A stretch of 43,552 nt of DNA from Myxococcaceae bacterium (GCA_016926755.1 JAFGNZ010000089.1:1-43552), one strand, 5' to 3'. Counted from the first letter of the stretch, positions 6,690-15,497 are shown. Translations and numbers: made by a program. Notes: generated by a model from the sequence alone, not told the origin.

Positions 6690-9370
6690 GCGCGCGGGCG
6701 ACGCATCAGCTTGTGCAGCTCCATCGCAACGATGATCGTGGCGGCGACGGCGACGATCCGCAGCAGCATCCCCCAGTCCTCGAGCGGGACGACCCGGAGC
6801 ACGTACTGCGTGGGCCCAAAGTAGAGCGCTCCCAGGTGGATGAGCAGCGTGCTGATGGTGGCGATGAGCAGGAAGGGGTTGGAGAGCGGGCTGCGCAGAA
6901 AGACGGACTGCGTCTCCGAGCGAGCGTTGCCCACCTGGAACATCTGGAACAGCACCAGCGTGGTGAGTGCCGCGGTCCGCGCCTCGGGCAGCGGGGCCCC
7001 CTCCATCAGCTCCCAATGGAACACCCCGAGCGTCCCCAGCCCCATCACCAGCCCGGCGATGAGCGTCCGCTCCCAGAGCAGCTTCGAGAGGAAGCCCTCC
7101 CCGCGCCTGCGCGGCGGGCGCTGGAGCACGCCCTGATCCCCAGGCTCGAAGGCCAGCGCCACGTCCTGCAGGCCGTTGGTGACGAGGTTGAGCCACAGGA
7201 GCTGGGCGGGCAGCAGCGGCAAGGGCCAGCCGAGCGCCAGCGCCGCCAGCAGCACCAGGATGGTGGCCGCGCCGGTGGACACGAGGAAGAAGGTCGCCTT
7301 GCGCAGGTTGTCGAAGGTGATGCGCCCCTCCTCCACGGCGGCGGCGATGCTGACGAAGTTGTCGTCGGCCAGCACCATGTCGGAGGCCTCGCGCGCCACG
7401 TCCGTGCCCGCACGGCCCATGGCAACGCCGATGTCCGCGGCCTTGAGGGCGGGCGCGTCGTTGACGCCATCACCGGTCACCGCCACCACCTCACCGGCCT
7501 GCTGGAGCGCGCGCACCACCCGGAGCTTCTGCTCGGGCGCCACCCGCGCATAGACGGACACGGTGCCCACGCGCTGCCGCAGCGCCTGCTCGTCCATCTC
7601 CGACATCTCGGCGCCGGTGAGCACCTCCGCGCCTTGCGCCGCCAGGCCCAGCTCGTGGCTGATGGCGCTCGCCGTGGTCGCGTGATCGCCGGTGATCATC
7701 ACCACCCGGATCCCCGCCTCCCGGCAGCTCGCGATGGCCTCGCGCACGCCGGCACGCGGCGGATCCATCATCCCCGCCAGCCCGAGGAAGACCAGCCCCT
7801 CGGGCTCACGGACCTCCTGCGGCGGCGGCTCCTCGGCGGGCAGCTCCCGCCAGGCCATGGCCAGCACCCGCAGGCCCCGAGAGGCCAGCTCGTCCGCGGC
7901 CTGGTGGATGGCCTGCGCCTCCAGGCTGACTGGCCCTGCTTCCCCCTGCAGCTCGCGGCACATGCGCAGCACGCGCTCCGGCGCCCCCTTCACGAAGACG
8001 AAGCGCCGCCCCTCGCGCGCGCGGATGCTGGCCGAGTACTGCCGCTCCGGCTCGAAGGGGATCTCCGCGAAGGTCGTGTAGCGGCCTCGCACCGCCTCGT
8101 GTTCCACGCCCAGCCGATCGCCGGCGATGAGCAGCGCCGCCTCGGTGGGATCGCCCCGGATCTCCAGCCCCTTCTCGTCCCGGTAGACCTCGGCCTCGTT
8201 GGTGAGGATGCCCGCCAGCAGCGTGAGGTAGAGCGGCGGGTGCTCGGCGAGGCTCATGCCGGCCTCGACCTCCAGCTCGGCCAGCCCCTCCAGGTGCCCG
8301 TCCCCACCGAGGTGGAAGAAGCGCCCGCCCGCCCACAGCTCCTGCACCGTCATCCGGTTCTCGGTGAGCGTGCCCGTCTTGTCCGAGCCGATGACGGTGG
8401 TGCTCCCCAGCGTCTCGATGGCCGGCAGCTTGCGGATGATGGCCCGGCGCCGCGCCATCCGGCTCACGCCCACCGCCAGGGTGATGGTGAGCACCACCGG
8501 GAGCCCCTCGGGGATGGCCGCCACCGCGAGCGCCACCGCCATCATGAACATGTCCGCGATGGACTCTCCCCGCAGCAGCCCGAGCACGATGCCCGCCAGC
8601 GAGGCCACCCCCACGGTGATGCCGATCAGCCTCGCGAAGCGCTGCATCCGCTCCTCGAGCGGGGTGCTCTGCTCGCCCTCGAGGCGGATGCTCCCGGCGA
8701 TCTTGCCCAGCTCCGTGGTGCCACCGGTGGCTACCACATACCCGCGGCCGCGGCCGGAGGAGACCACGCTGCCGGTGTAGGCCATGCACTCGCGCTCGGC
8801 GAGCGGCGTGGTGGCGGCCACCTGCTCCGTTTGCTTGTGCGTTGAGATGGACTCGCCGGTCAGCAGCGACTCGTCCACCGTGAGCGCGGTGGCGGAGACC
8901 AGGCGCATGTCCGCCGGCACGCGGGTGCCCGACTCCAGCATCACCAGGTCCCCCGGGACGAGCCAGGCGCTCTCCAACTCCAGCTCACGCCCATCCCGGA
9001 TGACGCGGGCGCGTGGCGCCACCAGCCCCATCAGCGCGCGCACCGAGACCGCCGCCTTGCGCTCCTGGGTGAAGCCGATGAGGGCGTTGAGCGCCAGCGT
9101 GAAGGCGATCACGCCGGAGTCCACGAAGTCGCCCAGCACCACCGTCACCACGCACGCGGCGAGCAGGATGTAGATGAGCGGGCTCCGGAACTGGTGGAGC
9201 AGCACCACCAGCGCGCTGGGGGGGGGGGCCTCCTCCAGCTGGTTGGGGCCGTACCGCTCGAGCCGCGCCGCGGCCGTGGCCTGCGTCAGCCCGTGGGCGT
9301 CCGTCCCCAGCACCTCGCCCACCTCCTGGGCGGAGCGGACATGCCAGGGGATCTCTTGTGTCGGCTCCAT
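6686..9370 (-). CDS. P-type cation-transporting ATPase (P2-type, PEGL)
   Basis: This 894-residue P-type ATPase has all catalytic motifs: TGES at 171-174 (actuator), IPEGLP at 286-291 in TM4, phosphorylation Asp330 in DKTGTLT, and TGDGVNDAP in the hinge. The N-terminus (HVRSAQEVGEVL...YGPN) is the usual cation-ATPase N domain, and TM6 reads NLVTNGLQDVALAFEP. PEGL fits Ca2+/Na+/K+-type P2 pumps; the ion is uncertain. GGAGGT eight bases upstream picks the ATG at 9370 over one at 9385. The gene follows the universal stress gene by 52 bases on the same strand, probably in one operon. An 11-base C run in the coding strand (9218-9228) at codons 48-51 could slip. Confidence 0.9.
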   Translation of the reverse strand: MEPTQEIPWHVRSAQEVGEVLGTDAHGLTQATAAARLERYGPNQLEEAPPPSALVVLLHQFRSPLIYILLAACVVTVVLGDFVDSGVIAFTLALNALIGFTQERKAAVSVRALMGLVAPRARVIRDGRELELESAWLVPGDLVMLESGTRVPADMRLVSATALTVDESLLTGESISTHKQTEQVAATTPLAERECMAYTGSVVSSGRGRGYVVATGGTTELGKIAGSIRLEGEQSTPLEERMQRFARLIGITVGVASLAGIVLGLLRGESIADMFMMAVALAVAAIPEGLPVVLTITLAVGVSRMARRRAIIRKLPAIETLGSTTVIGSDKTGTLTENRMTVQELWAGGRFFHLGGDGHLEGLAELEVEAGMSLAEHPPLYLTLLAGILTNEAEVYRDEKGLEIRGDPTEAALLIAGDRLGVEHEAVRGRYTTFAEIPFEPERQYSASIRAREGRRFVFVKGAPERVLRMCRELQGEAGPVSLEAQAIHQAADELASRGLRVLAMAWRELPAEEPPPQEVREPEGLVFLGLAGMMDPPRAGVREAIASCREAGIRVVMITGDHATTASAISHELGLAAQGAEVLTGAEMSEMDEQALRQRVGTVSVYARVAPEQKLRVVRALQQAGEVVAVTGDGVNDAPALKAADIGVAMGRAGTDVAREASDMVLADDNFVSIAAAVEEGRITFDNLRKATFFLVSTGAATILVLLAALALGWPLPLLPAQLLWLNLVTNGLQDVALAFEPGDQGVLQRPPRRRGEGFLSKLLWERTLIAGLVMGLGTLGVFHWELMEGAPLPEARTAALTTLVLFQMFQVGNARSETQSVFLRSPLSNPFLLIATISTLLIHLGALYFGPTQYVLRVVPLEDWGMLLRIVAVAATIIVAMELHKLMRRPRA
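9218..9228. repeat. 11-base homopolymer inside P-type ATPase gene
   Basis: Eleven consecutive G on the plus strand (C on the coding strand) encode the Ala-Pro-Pro-Pro stretch at about residues 48-51 of the ATPase. It is the longest homopolymer seen in the window. A one-base change would stop translation early, so it could be a slippage site, or a place where sequencing error is likely. Confidence 0.85.
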
Positions 9371-9422
9371 CCGGCGCACCTCCATGGAACGGCGGCGAGG
9401 CCAACCTCCGCCGTGGCTCTGC

Positions 9423-10718
9423 TCAGGCCGTGGGGGTGCGCACCAGCAGCACCGGACGATCGCTGCGAGCCATCACCGCCTGCGCCACCGAGCCCAGGAC
9501 CGCGCGCCTCACTCCTGTCCGGCCATGGGTCCCCATGCAGATGATGTCCACCGAGTGGCGCTCGGCGGCCTGCGTGATGATGTCCGGCACCTCACTCCCG
9601 GACGCTACGCTCAGCTCCACCTTGCGTCCGCCCTCCACCGCCGCGCGGGGGAGCTTCTGCTCGAGCTGCTGTCTCAACGCGCTCAGCTGCTCCTGCGTCC
9701 TTTGCGGGGGGGCAACGTGCAGCAGGTGCACCGTGCCGCCCGGGGGCGTCAGCGCGCACGCGTAGCCGATGGCGCGATCGCCCAGTTCGGAGAAGTCCGT
9801 CGTCGCCAGCACGGTGCGTACCTGCGGCGGCGCCGCCTCCGGCCCGCGCGTCGCCGCATGCGCCGGCACGCATACCACCGACATCGTCGCCAGCCGCCGC
9901 GCGTGGTGAGACACGCTCCAGAGCTTGGAGAGCGCTCGCCGGTGGTGCGTCCCCACCACGAGCAGGTCCACCTTCTCCTTCTCCGCCAGCGAGACCAGGT
10001 GATCCGCGATGCGGCCCATGCCCACCTCCAGCCGCACGCGCGCGGGCTTGCAGTCCCTGGCCAGCGGCTCCACCAGCGCCGCTGCCTCCTGCTCCAGCGC
10101 CTGACGCAGCTCCGGCGTCACTTCCCCGAAGCCCGCGGGGTGCTCCAGCCCCAGCCGCTGCGCCTCCTCGTGTGCCCAGAAGACGCGGCCTCCCACCAGC
10201 TCCACCGGCCCCAGCTTGCACAGCTCCTTCACCCAGTCCCGCGCCGCCTCGAAGGGCAGCGAGCGATCCACGCCCAGCATCACCTTGAGCGGCCGCGCCC
10301 CGCGCGCCCACGCCTCCAGCGCCGCTACCTCCCGGACGACGAACAGCGGCACCTCGAGCGACTGTGCCAGCCGATCCACCGTGCCGCCCAGGCCCAGGAA
10401 AGGCGTCTCCTGGCTCGGGGCCGAGGTGACCACCAGGGTGGCTCCCTGCTTCATCGCGAAGTCCTGTATCGCCGTGTCCGGCTTTCCCGTCAGCAGCGTG
10501 CGCTGGACCCTGGCGCCCAGCTTCTCCAGTCTCCTCGCCTCGTCTCCGAGCGCCGCCTCTGCCGCCTCCAGCAGCGGCTTGCCGAAAGCCCTCACCGAGT
10601 CCGTCGCCAGGACGTGGACGACCCACAGCGGCTCGCCTGCCTTCCGGGCGAGCAGGGCGGCCGCCTCGCAAGCGCGCCGGGCGGCGTCGGAGAAGTTGGT
10701 GGCGCAGACGATGGGCAT
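9423..10718 (-). CDS. Universal stress protein with three tandem Usp domains
   Basis: This 431-residue protein appears to hold three UspA-like units: about 1-135 (MPIVCATNFSDAARRACEAA), about 140-290 (KVMLGVDRSLPFEAARDW to VVCVPA) and about 300-431 (RTVLATTDFSELGDRAIGYA). Only the third has the full ATP-binding signature, GTHGRTG followed nine residues on by GSVA. The middle unit has GTHHRR without the second glycine-serine pair, and the first lacks the motif. GAAGGAGG four bases before the ATG at 10718 fixes the start; the frame is open upstream but that part is arginine-rich and non-conserved. Likely role: ATP-sensing stress protein in the cytoplasm, perhaps acting with the ATPase encoded just downstream. 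Confidence 0.85.
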   Translation of the reverse strand: MPIVCATNFSDAARRACEAAALLARKAGEPLWVVHVLATDSVRAFGKPLLEAAEAALGDEARRLEKLGARVQRTLLTGKPDTAIQDFAMKQGATLVVTSAPSQETPFLGLGGTVDRLAQSLEVPLFVVREVAALEAWARGARPLKVMLGVDRSLPFEAARDWVKELCKLGPVELVGGRVFWAHEEAQRLGLEHPAGFGEVTPELRQALEQEAAALVEPLARDCKPARVRLEVGMGRIADHLVSLAEKEKVDLLVVGTHHRRALSKLWSVSHHARRLATMSVVCVPAHAATRGPEAAPPQVRTVLATTDFSELGDRAIGYACALTPPGGTVHLLHVAPPQRTQEQLSALRQQLEQKLPRAAVEGGRKVELSVASGSEVPDIITQAAERHSVDIICMGTHGRTGVRRAVLGSVAQAVMARSDRPVLLVRTPTA

Positions 10719-11069
10719 GGTGCCTCCTTCGAGGAAGGGGAAGATGGGCCGGGATGGAGCGCTGGGATGTCCCTCTCGATGGGGACGCCCGCTGGCCCTC
10801 CTACGGTGTTCATGTTGCGTGCCAGGGGCCAGCGCGCGGGCGTGCGTGGCGCGTGCTCGGCCTCTGCCTCCGGGGCTCGTCATGAGCGCGGCGACGCACG
10901 TCCTCTTCAGGGAAGGATTCTTCCCTGCCAGGGCATGGGGCTTCTCGCGGCTCTACCCGCGGGGCGAGCCGACCGCCGCCGCCGTACCCTTTCGATGCAC
11001 CGGGGACGGAGGGCTCCGTCCATGGGAAGATGCTCCAGCGCTGGCATCGCCCTTGCCTCACCGTGGCGC
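10719..11069. other. Intergenic region between divergent usp and CBS genes
   Basis: These 351 bases hold no convincing gene. A perfect 8-base inverted repeat with a 4-base loop (CAGGGAAG/CTTCCCTG) lies at 10908-10927; no T run follows, so it is more likely an operator or mRNA structure than a terminator. On the minus strand, at 10818-10824, TGGCACG matches the -24 half of a sigma-54 promoter upstream of the usp gene, but the expected TTGC at -12 is missing, so no promoter is called. Confidence 0.5.
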
Positions 11070-11492
11070 ATGTCACTCGAACGCTTCTGTCGGAAGACCG
11101 TGTCCACCGCCCTGGCCTCCGAAACGGTTCAGGCGGCGGCGGAGAAGATGACCCAGCAGCACGTGGGGGCCCTCATCATCGTGGACGAGTCAGGGCGACC
11201 GGTCGGCATCCTGACGGATCGGGACATCGTCTGCCGCGTCCTGTCCGAGCGACGCGAGCCTGCCGCCACGCCCATTCAGGCCGTGATGAGCGCCAAGCCC
11301 GTGGTGGCTCGCGTGGGCGACATGATCGAGGAGGCGGCCATCTCCATGCGGCAGCAGGGCGTGCGCAGGCTCCCCATCGTCAATGCGAGCGGGAAGGCCA
11401 TTGGCATGGTGTCGCTCGATGACCTCATCGTGCTGTTCACCGCCGAGCTGGGGCAGACCGCGGCCGCGGTGCGGGAGAACCGCGGCCCGTAG
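11070..11492 (+). CDS. CBS-pair domain protein
   Basis: This 140-residue protein consists of two CBS motifs: residues about 8-60 (TVQAAAEKMTQQHVGALIIVDESG, then GILTDRDIV) and about 70-125 (VMSAKPVVARVGDMIEEAAI, then GVRRLPIVNASGKAIGMVSLDDL). Stand-alone CBS pairs bind adenosyl ligands such as AMP or ATP and act as energy sensors. An in-frame ATG at 11022 preceded by GGAGGG is an alternative start; 11070 is preferred because it gives the family-like opening MSLERFCRK. It is divergent from the universal stress gene, and the two may share control. Confidence 0.83.
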   Translation: MSLERFCRKTVSTALASETVQAAAEKMTQQHVGALIIVDESGRPVGILTDRDIVCRVLSERREPAATPIQAVMSAKPVVARVGDMIEEAAISMRQQGVRRLPIVNASGKAIGMVSLDDLIVLFTAELGQTAAAVRENRGP

Positions 11493-11518
11493 GGGCGAGC
11501 GCCCGCTCGGGAGCTGGT

Positions 11519-11731
11519 TCATGCGGTGATGTGCGAGATGGGCTCCTCGAGCTCCTTCGCCAACCCGGCGCGCAGCTCGAACGCCCGGCAGCCACAGGAT
11601 CCGAAGACCTTCAGCTCGAAGCGAGAGAGCTCGGGCTGGAGGCACCTCGCCTCTTCGCTCCCCACGGGGATGCGAGCGGGACTCGCGAAGTATCTGCAGT
11701 GCTGGCAGTGGCCCCAGTTTCGATCAGTCAT
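11519..11731 (-). CDS. Small Cys-rich protein, unknown
   Basis: This 70-residue protein starts MTDRNWGHCQHCRYFASP and carries a CxxC pair, a further Cys in EEARCLQPE and a CGC motif in FGSCGCRAFELR. The spacing suggests a zinc or iron-sulfur site, but no family can be named with confidence. The ATG at 11731 is preferred to one at 11782 because the conserved-looking region begins there and AGAGG lies before it. It converges with the CBS gene, with 26 bases between the stops. Confidence 0.6.
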   Translation of the reverse strand: MTDRNWGHCQHCRYFASPARIPVGSEEARCLQPELSRFELKVFGSCGCRAFELRAGLAKELEEPISHITA

Positions 11732-11832
11732 GGCTCTGGCCTCCTCTACCTGCAAGCTGGATGGCCAGCGTGGAGACGCCAACTCCAGGCGGGCGGATCC
11801 ACCGGCCCCTCCCCTGTAACTCCGCCCGCGCT

Positions 11833-11865
11833 CCTGCCGTACACGGGGCAGGCCCCCGCGGGGGC
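11833..11865 (+). promoter_or_regulatory. Two adjacent inverted repeats upstream of phosphoribosyltransferase
   Basis: CCTGCC (11833-11838) pairs with GGCAGG (11847-11852), and a perfect 14-base palindrome GCCCCCGCGGGGGC follows at 11852-11865. They lie 74 or more bases before the phosphoribosyltransferase start. No T run follows. They may form leader hairpins or an operator; the role is unproven. Confidence 0.35.
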
Positions 11866-11938
11866 GCGCCAGTGGCCGCGGACGCGCGAAGTGCTTCTCT
11901 TGTCATCGTGCGGTTTCATCCTCATGCAGGGAGGGGCC

Positions 11939-12613
11939 ATGCGCTTCTTGAATCGAGAGGAGGCAGGGCGGCAGCTCGCCTCACGGCTGCTCAAGTACAA
12001 GGCCGAGGCGCCTATCGTCCTCGGGCTTCCAAGAGGGGGAGTGCCCGTCGCCTACGAGGTAGCCCAGGCCCTCGAGGCTCCCCTGGACGTCTGGGTGGTT
12101 CGCAAGGTGGGGGCCCCGGGCTTCCAGGAGTTCGGGCTCGGCGCGGTCGCGGAGGGGGGCATCGTCTACCTCAACCCAGAGTCCCTGGAGGAGGTGGGCG
12201 CCTCTTCTGGGGAGGTTCGGGAGATCGTCCTGAAGAAGTCCGCGGAGGTGGCCGAGCGCGTGCAGCGGTTCCGCGGTGGCCGGCCGTCGCCTCCGATAGA
12301 AGGGCGGACGGTCATCATCGTGGATGATGGGATTGCCACGGGGGGCACCGTCCGGGCGGCCCTCCAGTCGCTGCGGATGGGCCGGCCGGGCAAGCTCGTG
12401 CTCGCCGTCCCCGTGGCCGCCTCTCAAACCCTCGAGGAGCTCCAGCGGCTCGCGGATGACGTCGTCTGCTTGTTCGACACGCCCGCGCTGTACGCCATTG
12501 GGGCCTGGTACGAGGACTTCCAGCAGGTTCCGGACGAAGAGGTCGTGCGCCTGCTGGAGCTGGCGCGAGGTGGCACCTCCCCGGAGGCGCCAGTGCAGGG
12601 GCCACCTGGGTGA
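11939..12613 (+). CDS. Phosphoribosyltransferase-fold protein
   Basis: This 224-residue protein has a type I phosphoribosyltransferase fold. The PRPP-binding loop is VIIVDDGIATGGT at residues 125-137, and IVLGLPRGGVPVAYEVA near residues 26-42 is the usual N-terminal loop. This subgroup (often annotated as a phosphoribosyltransferase of unknown substrate) is found near Usp, Hsp20 and P-type ATPase genes in stress clusters of several proteobacteria, as here. GGGAGGGGCC precedes the ATG. The nucleobase substrate cannot be inferred. It converges with the chimera gene at 12649. Confidence 0.85.
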   Translation: MRFLNREEAGRQLASRLLKYKAEAPIVLGLPRGGVPVAYEVAQALEAPLDVWVVRKVGAPGFQEFGLGAVAEGGIVYLNPESLEEVGASSGEVREIVLKKSAEVAERVQRFRGGRPSPPIEGRTVIIVDDGIATGGTVRAALQSLRMGRPGKLVLAVPVAASQTLEELQRLADDVVCLFDTPALYAIGAWYEDFQQVPDEEVVRLLELARGGTSPEAPVQGPPG

Positions 12614-12648
12614 TGATCGGGTAGGGCCTGGAAGCGGTACGGGGGAGC

Positions 12649-13191
12649 CTAGCGCTCCCGGCGCGCCTCACTCATGTTCGCACTCCGCAGGGCCGCCGCC
12701 ATGGTACCAAGGCCTATCGCCAGGTAGAGCCATTCCAGCCAGTGAACGGAGCGCAGCATCACCATCTCCGTCACGATCCACACCGTCAGCGCGCCTCCCG
12801 CGCCAAACGCCATGAGCGCGCCCCACCTGTGGCGCCGCCGCAGCAGCCACCACGAGACCAGGTTGCTGAGGCCCACGAACAAGAGCAACAACAGCCCCGG
12901 CACGAAGAAGTCGCGGAACGGAGTGTGCTCGAGCACGGAGAGAGGAACCTGAAACCCAGGCGCGCCCCCGGCGGGCCACCCTGCCAGCTCGATGCCACCC
13001 CAGGTGGCGGTTACGCCAGTGAAAAGACAAAGCGCTCTGAGGAGACGGGGAAGCGCTCTGCGGGTGGGGCTACGCTCCCTGGCGCGCCGGACATCGGCCT
13101 CGGGGCCTGATTCGGCCAACGCCTTTCCCACCGCGTGGGCGAGCCCTTCGGCGCCCCCTCGCTTCAAGCCGTACGTGATCGGGATCCGCAT
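12649..13191 (-). CDS. Chimera: truncated flavodoxin N-terminus fused to membrane protein
   Basis: The 180-residue product has two unlike parts. Residues 1 to about 39 (MRIPITYGLKRGGAEGLAH onward) resemble the first beta-alpha-beta unit of the flavodoxin encoded at 6141, with TYGxKRGG and a following GLA in common. The rest, from LLRALCLFTG on, is a membrane protein with about four hydrophobic segments (near 48-66, 92-113, 122-142, 150-168). The remaining flavodoxin fold is absent, so FMN binding is unlikely. GAGGAG before the ATG is a good ribosome-binding site. The simplest reading is an internal deletion that joined a flavodoxin start to a downstream membrane-protein gene. The membrane part is of unknown function. 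Confidence 0.65.
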   Translation of the reverse strand: MRIPITYGLKRGGAEGLAHAVGKALAESGPEADVRRARERSPTRRALPRLLRALCLFTGVTATWGGIELAGWPAGGAPGFQVPLSVLEHTPFRDFFVPGLLLLLFVGLSNLVSWWLLRRRHRWGALMAFGAGGALTVWIVTEMVMLRSVHWLEWLYLAIGLGTMAAALRSANMSEARRER

Positions 13192-13358
13192 GCCCAGCTC
13201 CTCGTCGTTGGGTTCGCGGAAAAGGTATGTACTGCCCCCCTTGGCCCCCCGCGCGGGCGGGCTCGTTGAATAGAGCAGGGGACCGGGCAGGCCCGCCCCC
13301 GTGTGCTACTGGACATGCCCTGGGCCTCCTTCCCAGCTTCCTGTGAGAGGAGAGCCCC

Positions 13359-13679
13359 ATGCCCGAGGACAGGAGCAACGACCAGTCATACGACCGCGCT
13401 CGCAAGCGCGTTGCGGATCTGCGTGACTTCTACAGTCACCTCGCGGTGTACCTCGTGGTGAACCTCTGCCTGTTCATCCTCAACATGATGACGAGCCCCG
13501 AGACGCGCTGGTTCCTCTGGCCCCTCATCGGCTGGGGGATTGGCATCCTGATCCACGGGCTCTCCGTCATCTTCAGCGCGCAATGGAGCAAGAAGTGGGA
13601 GGATCGCAAGATCCACCAGCTCATGGAGAAGGATCGCTCGAGGTGGGGCTCGCAGCCACCTCGGCCGCATGCGCCTTGA
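13359..13679 (+). CDS. 2TM-domain protein
   Basis: This 106-residue protein matches the 2TM domain (PF13239): a basic N-terminal helix DRARKRVADLRDFYSHLAVY, a first membrane segment VVNLCLFILNMM, then WFLWPLIGWGIGILIHGLSVI as the second, and a charged tail. In other bacteria this module is fused to LytTR or histidine kinase proteins; here it stands alone. Its role is unknown. GAGAGGAGAGCCCC precedes the ATG. It lies 30 bases before polX on the same strand and may be co-transcribed. Confidence 0.82.
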   Translation: MPEDRSNDQSYDRARKRVADLRDFYSHLAVYLVVNLCLFILNMMTSPETRWFLWPLIGWGIGILIHGLSVIFSAQWSKKWEDRKIHQLMEKDRSRWGSQPPRPHAP

Positions 13680-13709
13680 GGCCAGGGGCACGAGAGGAGC
13701 TGATCTGGC

Positions 13710-15467
13710 TTGGAGAACACCGACGTCGCCCAGATCCTCGCAGAGGTCGCCGATCTGCTCGAGCTCACCGGTGGGAATCCCTTCAAGGTGAGGGCCTACC
13801 GCCAGGCCGCGCAGATGGTGGAACTTCTCCCGGGCCCCGTCTCGGAGGCCTGGCGGAAGGGGAAGCTGACGGAGCTGCCTTCCATTGGCGAGCACATCGC
13901 CGGCCACATCGAAGAGATCCTGAGCACGGGGCACTTCCGAGAGCATGACAAGCTCATGGGCAAGGTCCCGCCCGGGCTGCTGGAGGTCCTGATGGTGGAG
14001 GGGGTCGGCCCCAGGACGGTGGCCACGGCCTGGAAGCAGCTGGGGGTGAAGGATCTGGACGGCTTCGAGCGCGTCTGCCGTGACGGAGCGCTGGAGGGAC
14101 TTCCGCGCTTGGGGCCCAAGCGGGTGGTCGCCATCCTGGAGGCCATCGAGCGCCATCGGGCGCGCAAGGGGAGGGTTCCGCTCTTCCGGGCGCTGAGGAC
14201 GGCGGAGTCCATCATCAAGCAGCTTCGCCGGGTGCAGGGAGTCCGAGCGGCGGAGGTTGCTGGCAGCATCCGGCGACGAAGAGAGACGGTGGGAGACATC
14301 GATCTGCTGGTCTCCGCCACCCACGCGGAGCCCGTCGTCCGCGCCTTCCGCCGGGTGTCGGAGGTGCTGGAGGTGACGGCCTCTGGCCCGACGAAGTGCA
14401 CCGCGCGGCTGCGGATGGGCCTGCAGACGGACCTTCGGGTCGTCCCGCCCGAGTCCTTCGGGGCGGCCATGCACTACTTCACCGGGAGCAAGGCCCACAA
14501 CATCGAGGTGCGCACTCGGGCCGTGCACCGAGGCTTCAAGCTGAGCGAGTACGGCATCTTCGATCGGAAGGGCAAGCGGCTCGGTGGCGCCACGGAGGAG
14601 GAGATCTTCAAGGCGGTCGCGCTCCCGTGGATTCCTCCCGAGCTGCGCGAGGGCACCGGCGAAGTCGAGGCCGCGGAGAAGGGCCGCCTGCCCCACCTGG
14701 TGGAGGAGGGGGATCTGAAAGGCGATCTCCACGTCCACTCCGACGCCTCCTCGGATGCTCACTCCGATTTCGAGGAGCTGTGCGCGGAGGCCGCGAGGCT
14801 GGGGCGGGAGTACCTGGCCATTACCGACCACTCCCAGTCCCGCCCTCTGGGCCTGGGCGACGCGGCGCTCCACAAGCACGCCGCTCACATCCGCCTGCTG
14901 GACTCCCGGCGGCGGACCCGGCCTCATCTCCTCGCGGGAGTGGAGGTGGACATCCTGCCCGATGGAACGCTCGACCTGTCTCTGGAGACACTGCGTGAGC
15001 TCGACTGGGTCGTGGCCAGCGTGCACGCCCACTTCTCCGATCCTCCGGAGAAGATGACCCGGCGGATCATCCGCGCCCTGCGCTCGGGCGTTGTCGACGT
15101 CCTCGGGCACCCCACTGGGAGGCAACTCGGCGTGCGTGACGCCTACGCGTTCGATCTCGAGGCGGTGCTGGAGGTCGCTCGCGAGGAGGGCGTGGCGCTG
15201 GAGGTCAATGCCATGCCAGACCGGATGGATCTGCCCGACAAGAGCTGCCGGCTGGCGAAAGAGGCCGGGGTGCGCCTCGTCATCTCCTCCGACGCGCACC
15301 ATGCCAGCCACCTCGGAAACCTCCGGTATGGAGTCTGGATGGCCCGGCGCGGCTGGATCGAACCCGGGGACGTCCTCAACACCCTCGCCCTCTCCGAGCT
15401 TCGGCGCTACCTGCAGCGGGGGCGGCGGGCCGCCAGCACGTATGAGCACGAGGGGATCTCCCCGTGA
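13710..15467 (+). CDS. polX: DNA polymerase/3'-5' exonuclease PolX
   Basis: This 585-residue protein is a bacterial PolX. Helix-hairpin-helix regions lie at about 50-150 (LPSIGEHIAGHI, MVEGVGPRTV, LPRLGPKRVVAI). The palm has GSIRRRRETVGDID with Asp196 and Asp198 and a third acidic residue at Asp241. From residue 337 a PHP domain follows (GDLHVHSDAS, ITDHS, GVEVDI, HAHF, LGHPTG, SDAHH), which supplies the Mn-dependent 3'-5' exonuclease. All expected catalytic residues appear present, so gap-filling base-excision repair activity is likely. The start is a TTG preceded by GAGGAG; no ATG lies nearby. It converges with the ACP gene. Confidence 0.92.
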   Translation: MENTDVAQILAEVADLLELTGGNPFKVRAYRQAAQMVELLPGPVSEAWRKGKLTELPSIGEHIAGHIEEILSTGHFREHDKLMGKVPPGLLEVLMVEGVGPRTVATAWKQLGVKDLDGFERVCRDGALEGLPRLGPKRVVAILEAIERHRARKGRVPLFRALRTAESIIKQLRRVQGVRAAEVAGSIRRRRETVGDIDLLVSATHAEPVVRAFRRVSEVLEVTASGPTKCTARLRMGLQTDLRVVPPESFGAAMHYFTGSKAHNIEVRTRAVHRGFKLSEYGIFDRKGKRLGGATEEEIFKAVALPWIPPELREGTGEVEAAEKGRLPHLVEEGDLKGDLHVHSDASSDAHSDFEELCAEAARLGREYLAITDHSQSRPLGLGDAALHKHAAHIRLLDSRRRTRPHLLAGVEVDILPDGTLDLSLETLRELDWVVASVHAHFSDPPEKMTRRIIRALRSGVVDVLGHPTGRQLGVRDAYAFDLEAVLEVAREEGVALEVNAMPDRMDLPDKSCRLAKEAGVRLVISSDAHHASHLGNLRYGVWMARRGWIEPGDVLNTLALSELRRYLQRGRRAASTYEHEGISP

Positions 15468-15497
15468 CTCCGGCTCCCCGCTGACGCTCCGGCGCCG

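Noticed and set aside
6635-8845. Long open frame opposite the first P-type ATPase (736 codons)
   Set aside because: It is the antisense shadow of a clearly conserved P-type ATPase. It has no domain motif and its composition (Arg, His, Gln, Leu-rich) is typical of antisense frames in GC-rich DNA.
10809-10824. TGGCACG upstream of the universal stress gene as a sigma-54 promoter
   Set aside because: The -12 element TTGC is absent at the right spacing (ATGA instead), so the match is only half a promoter.
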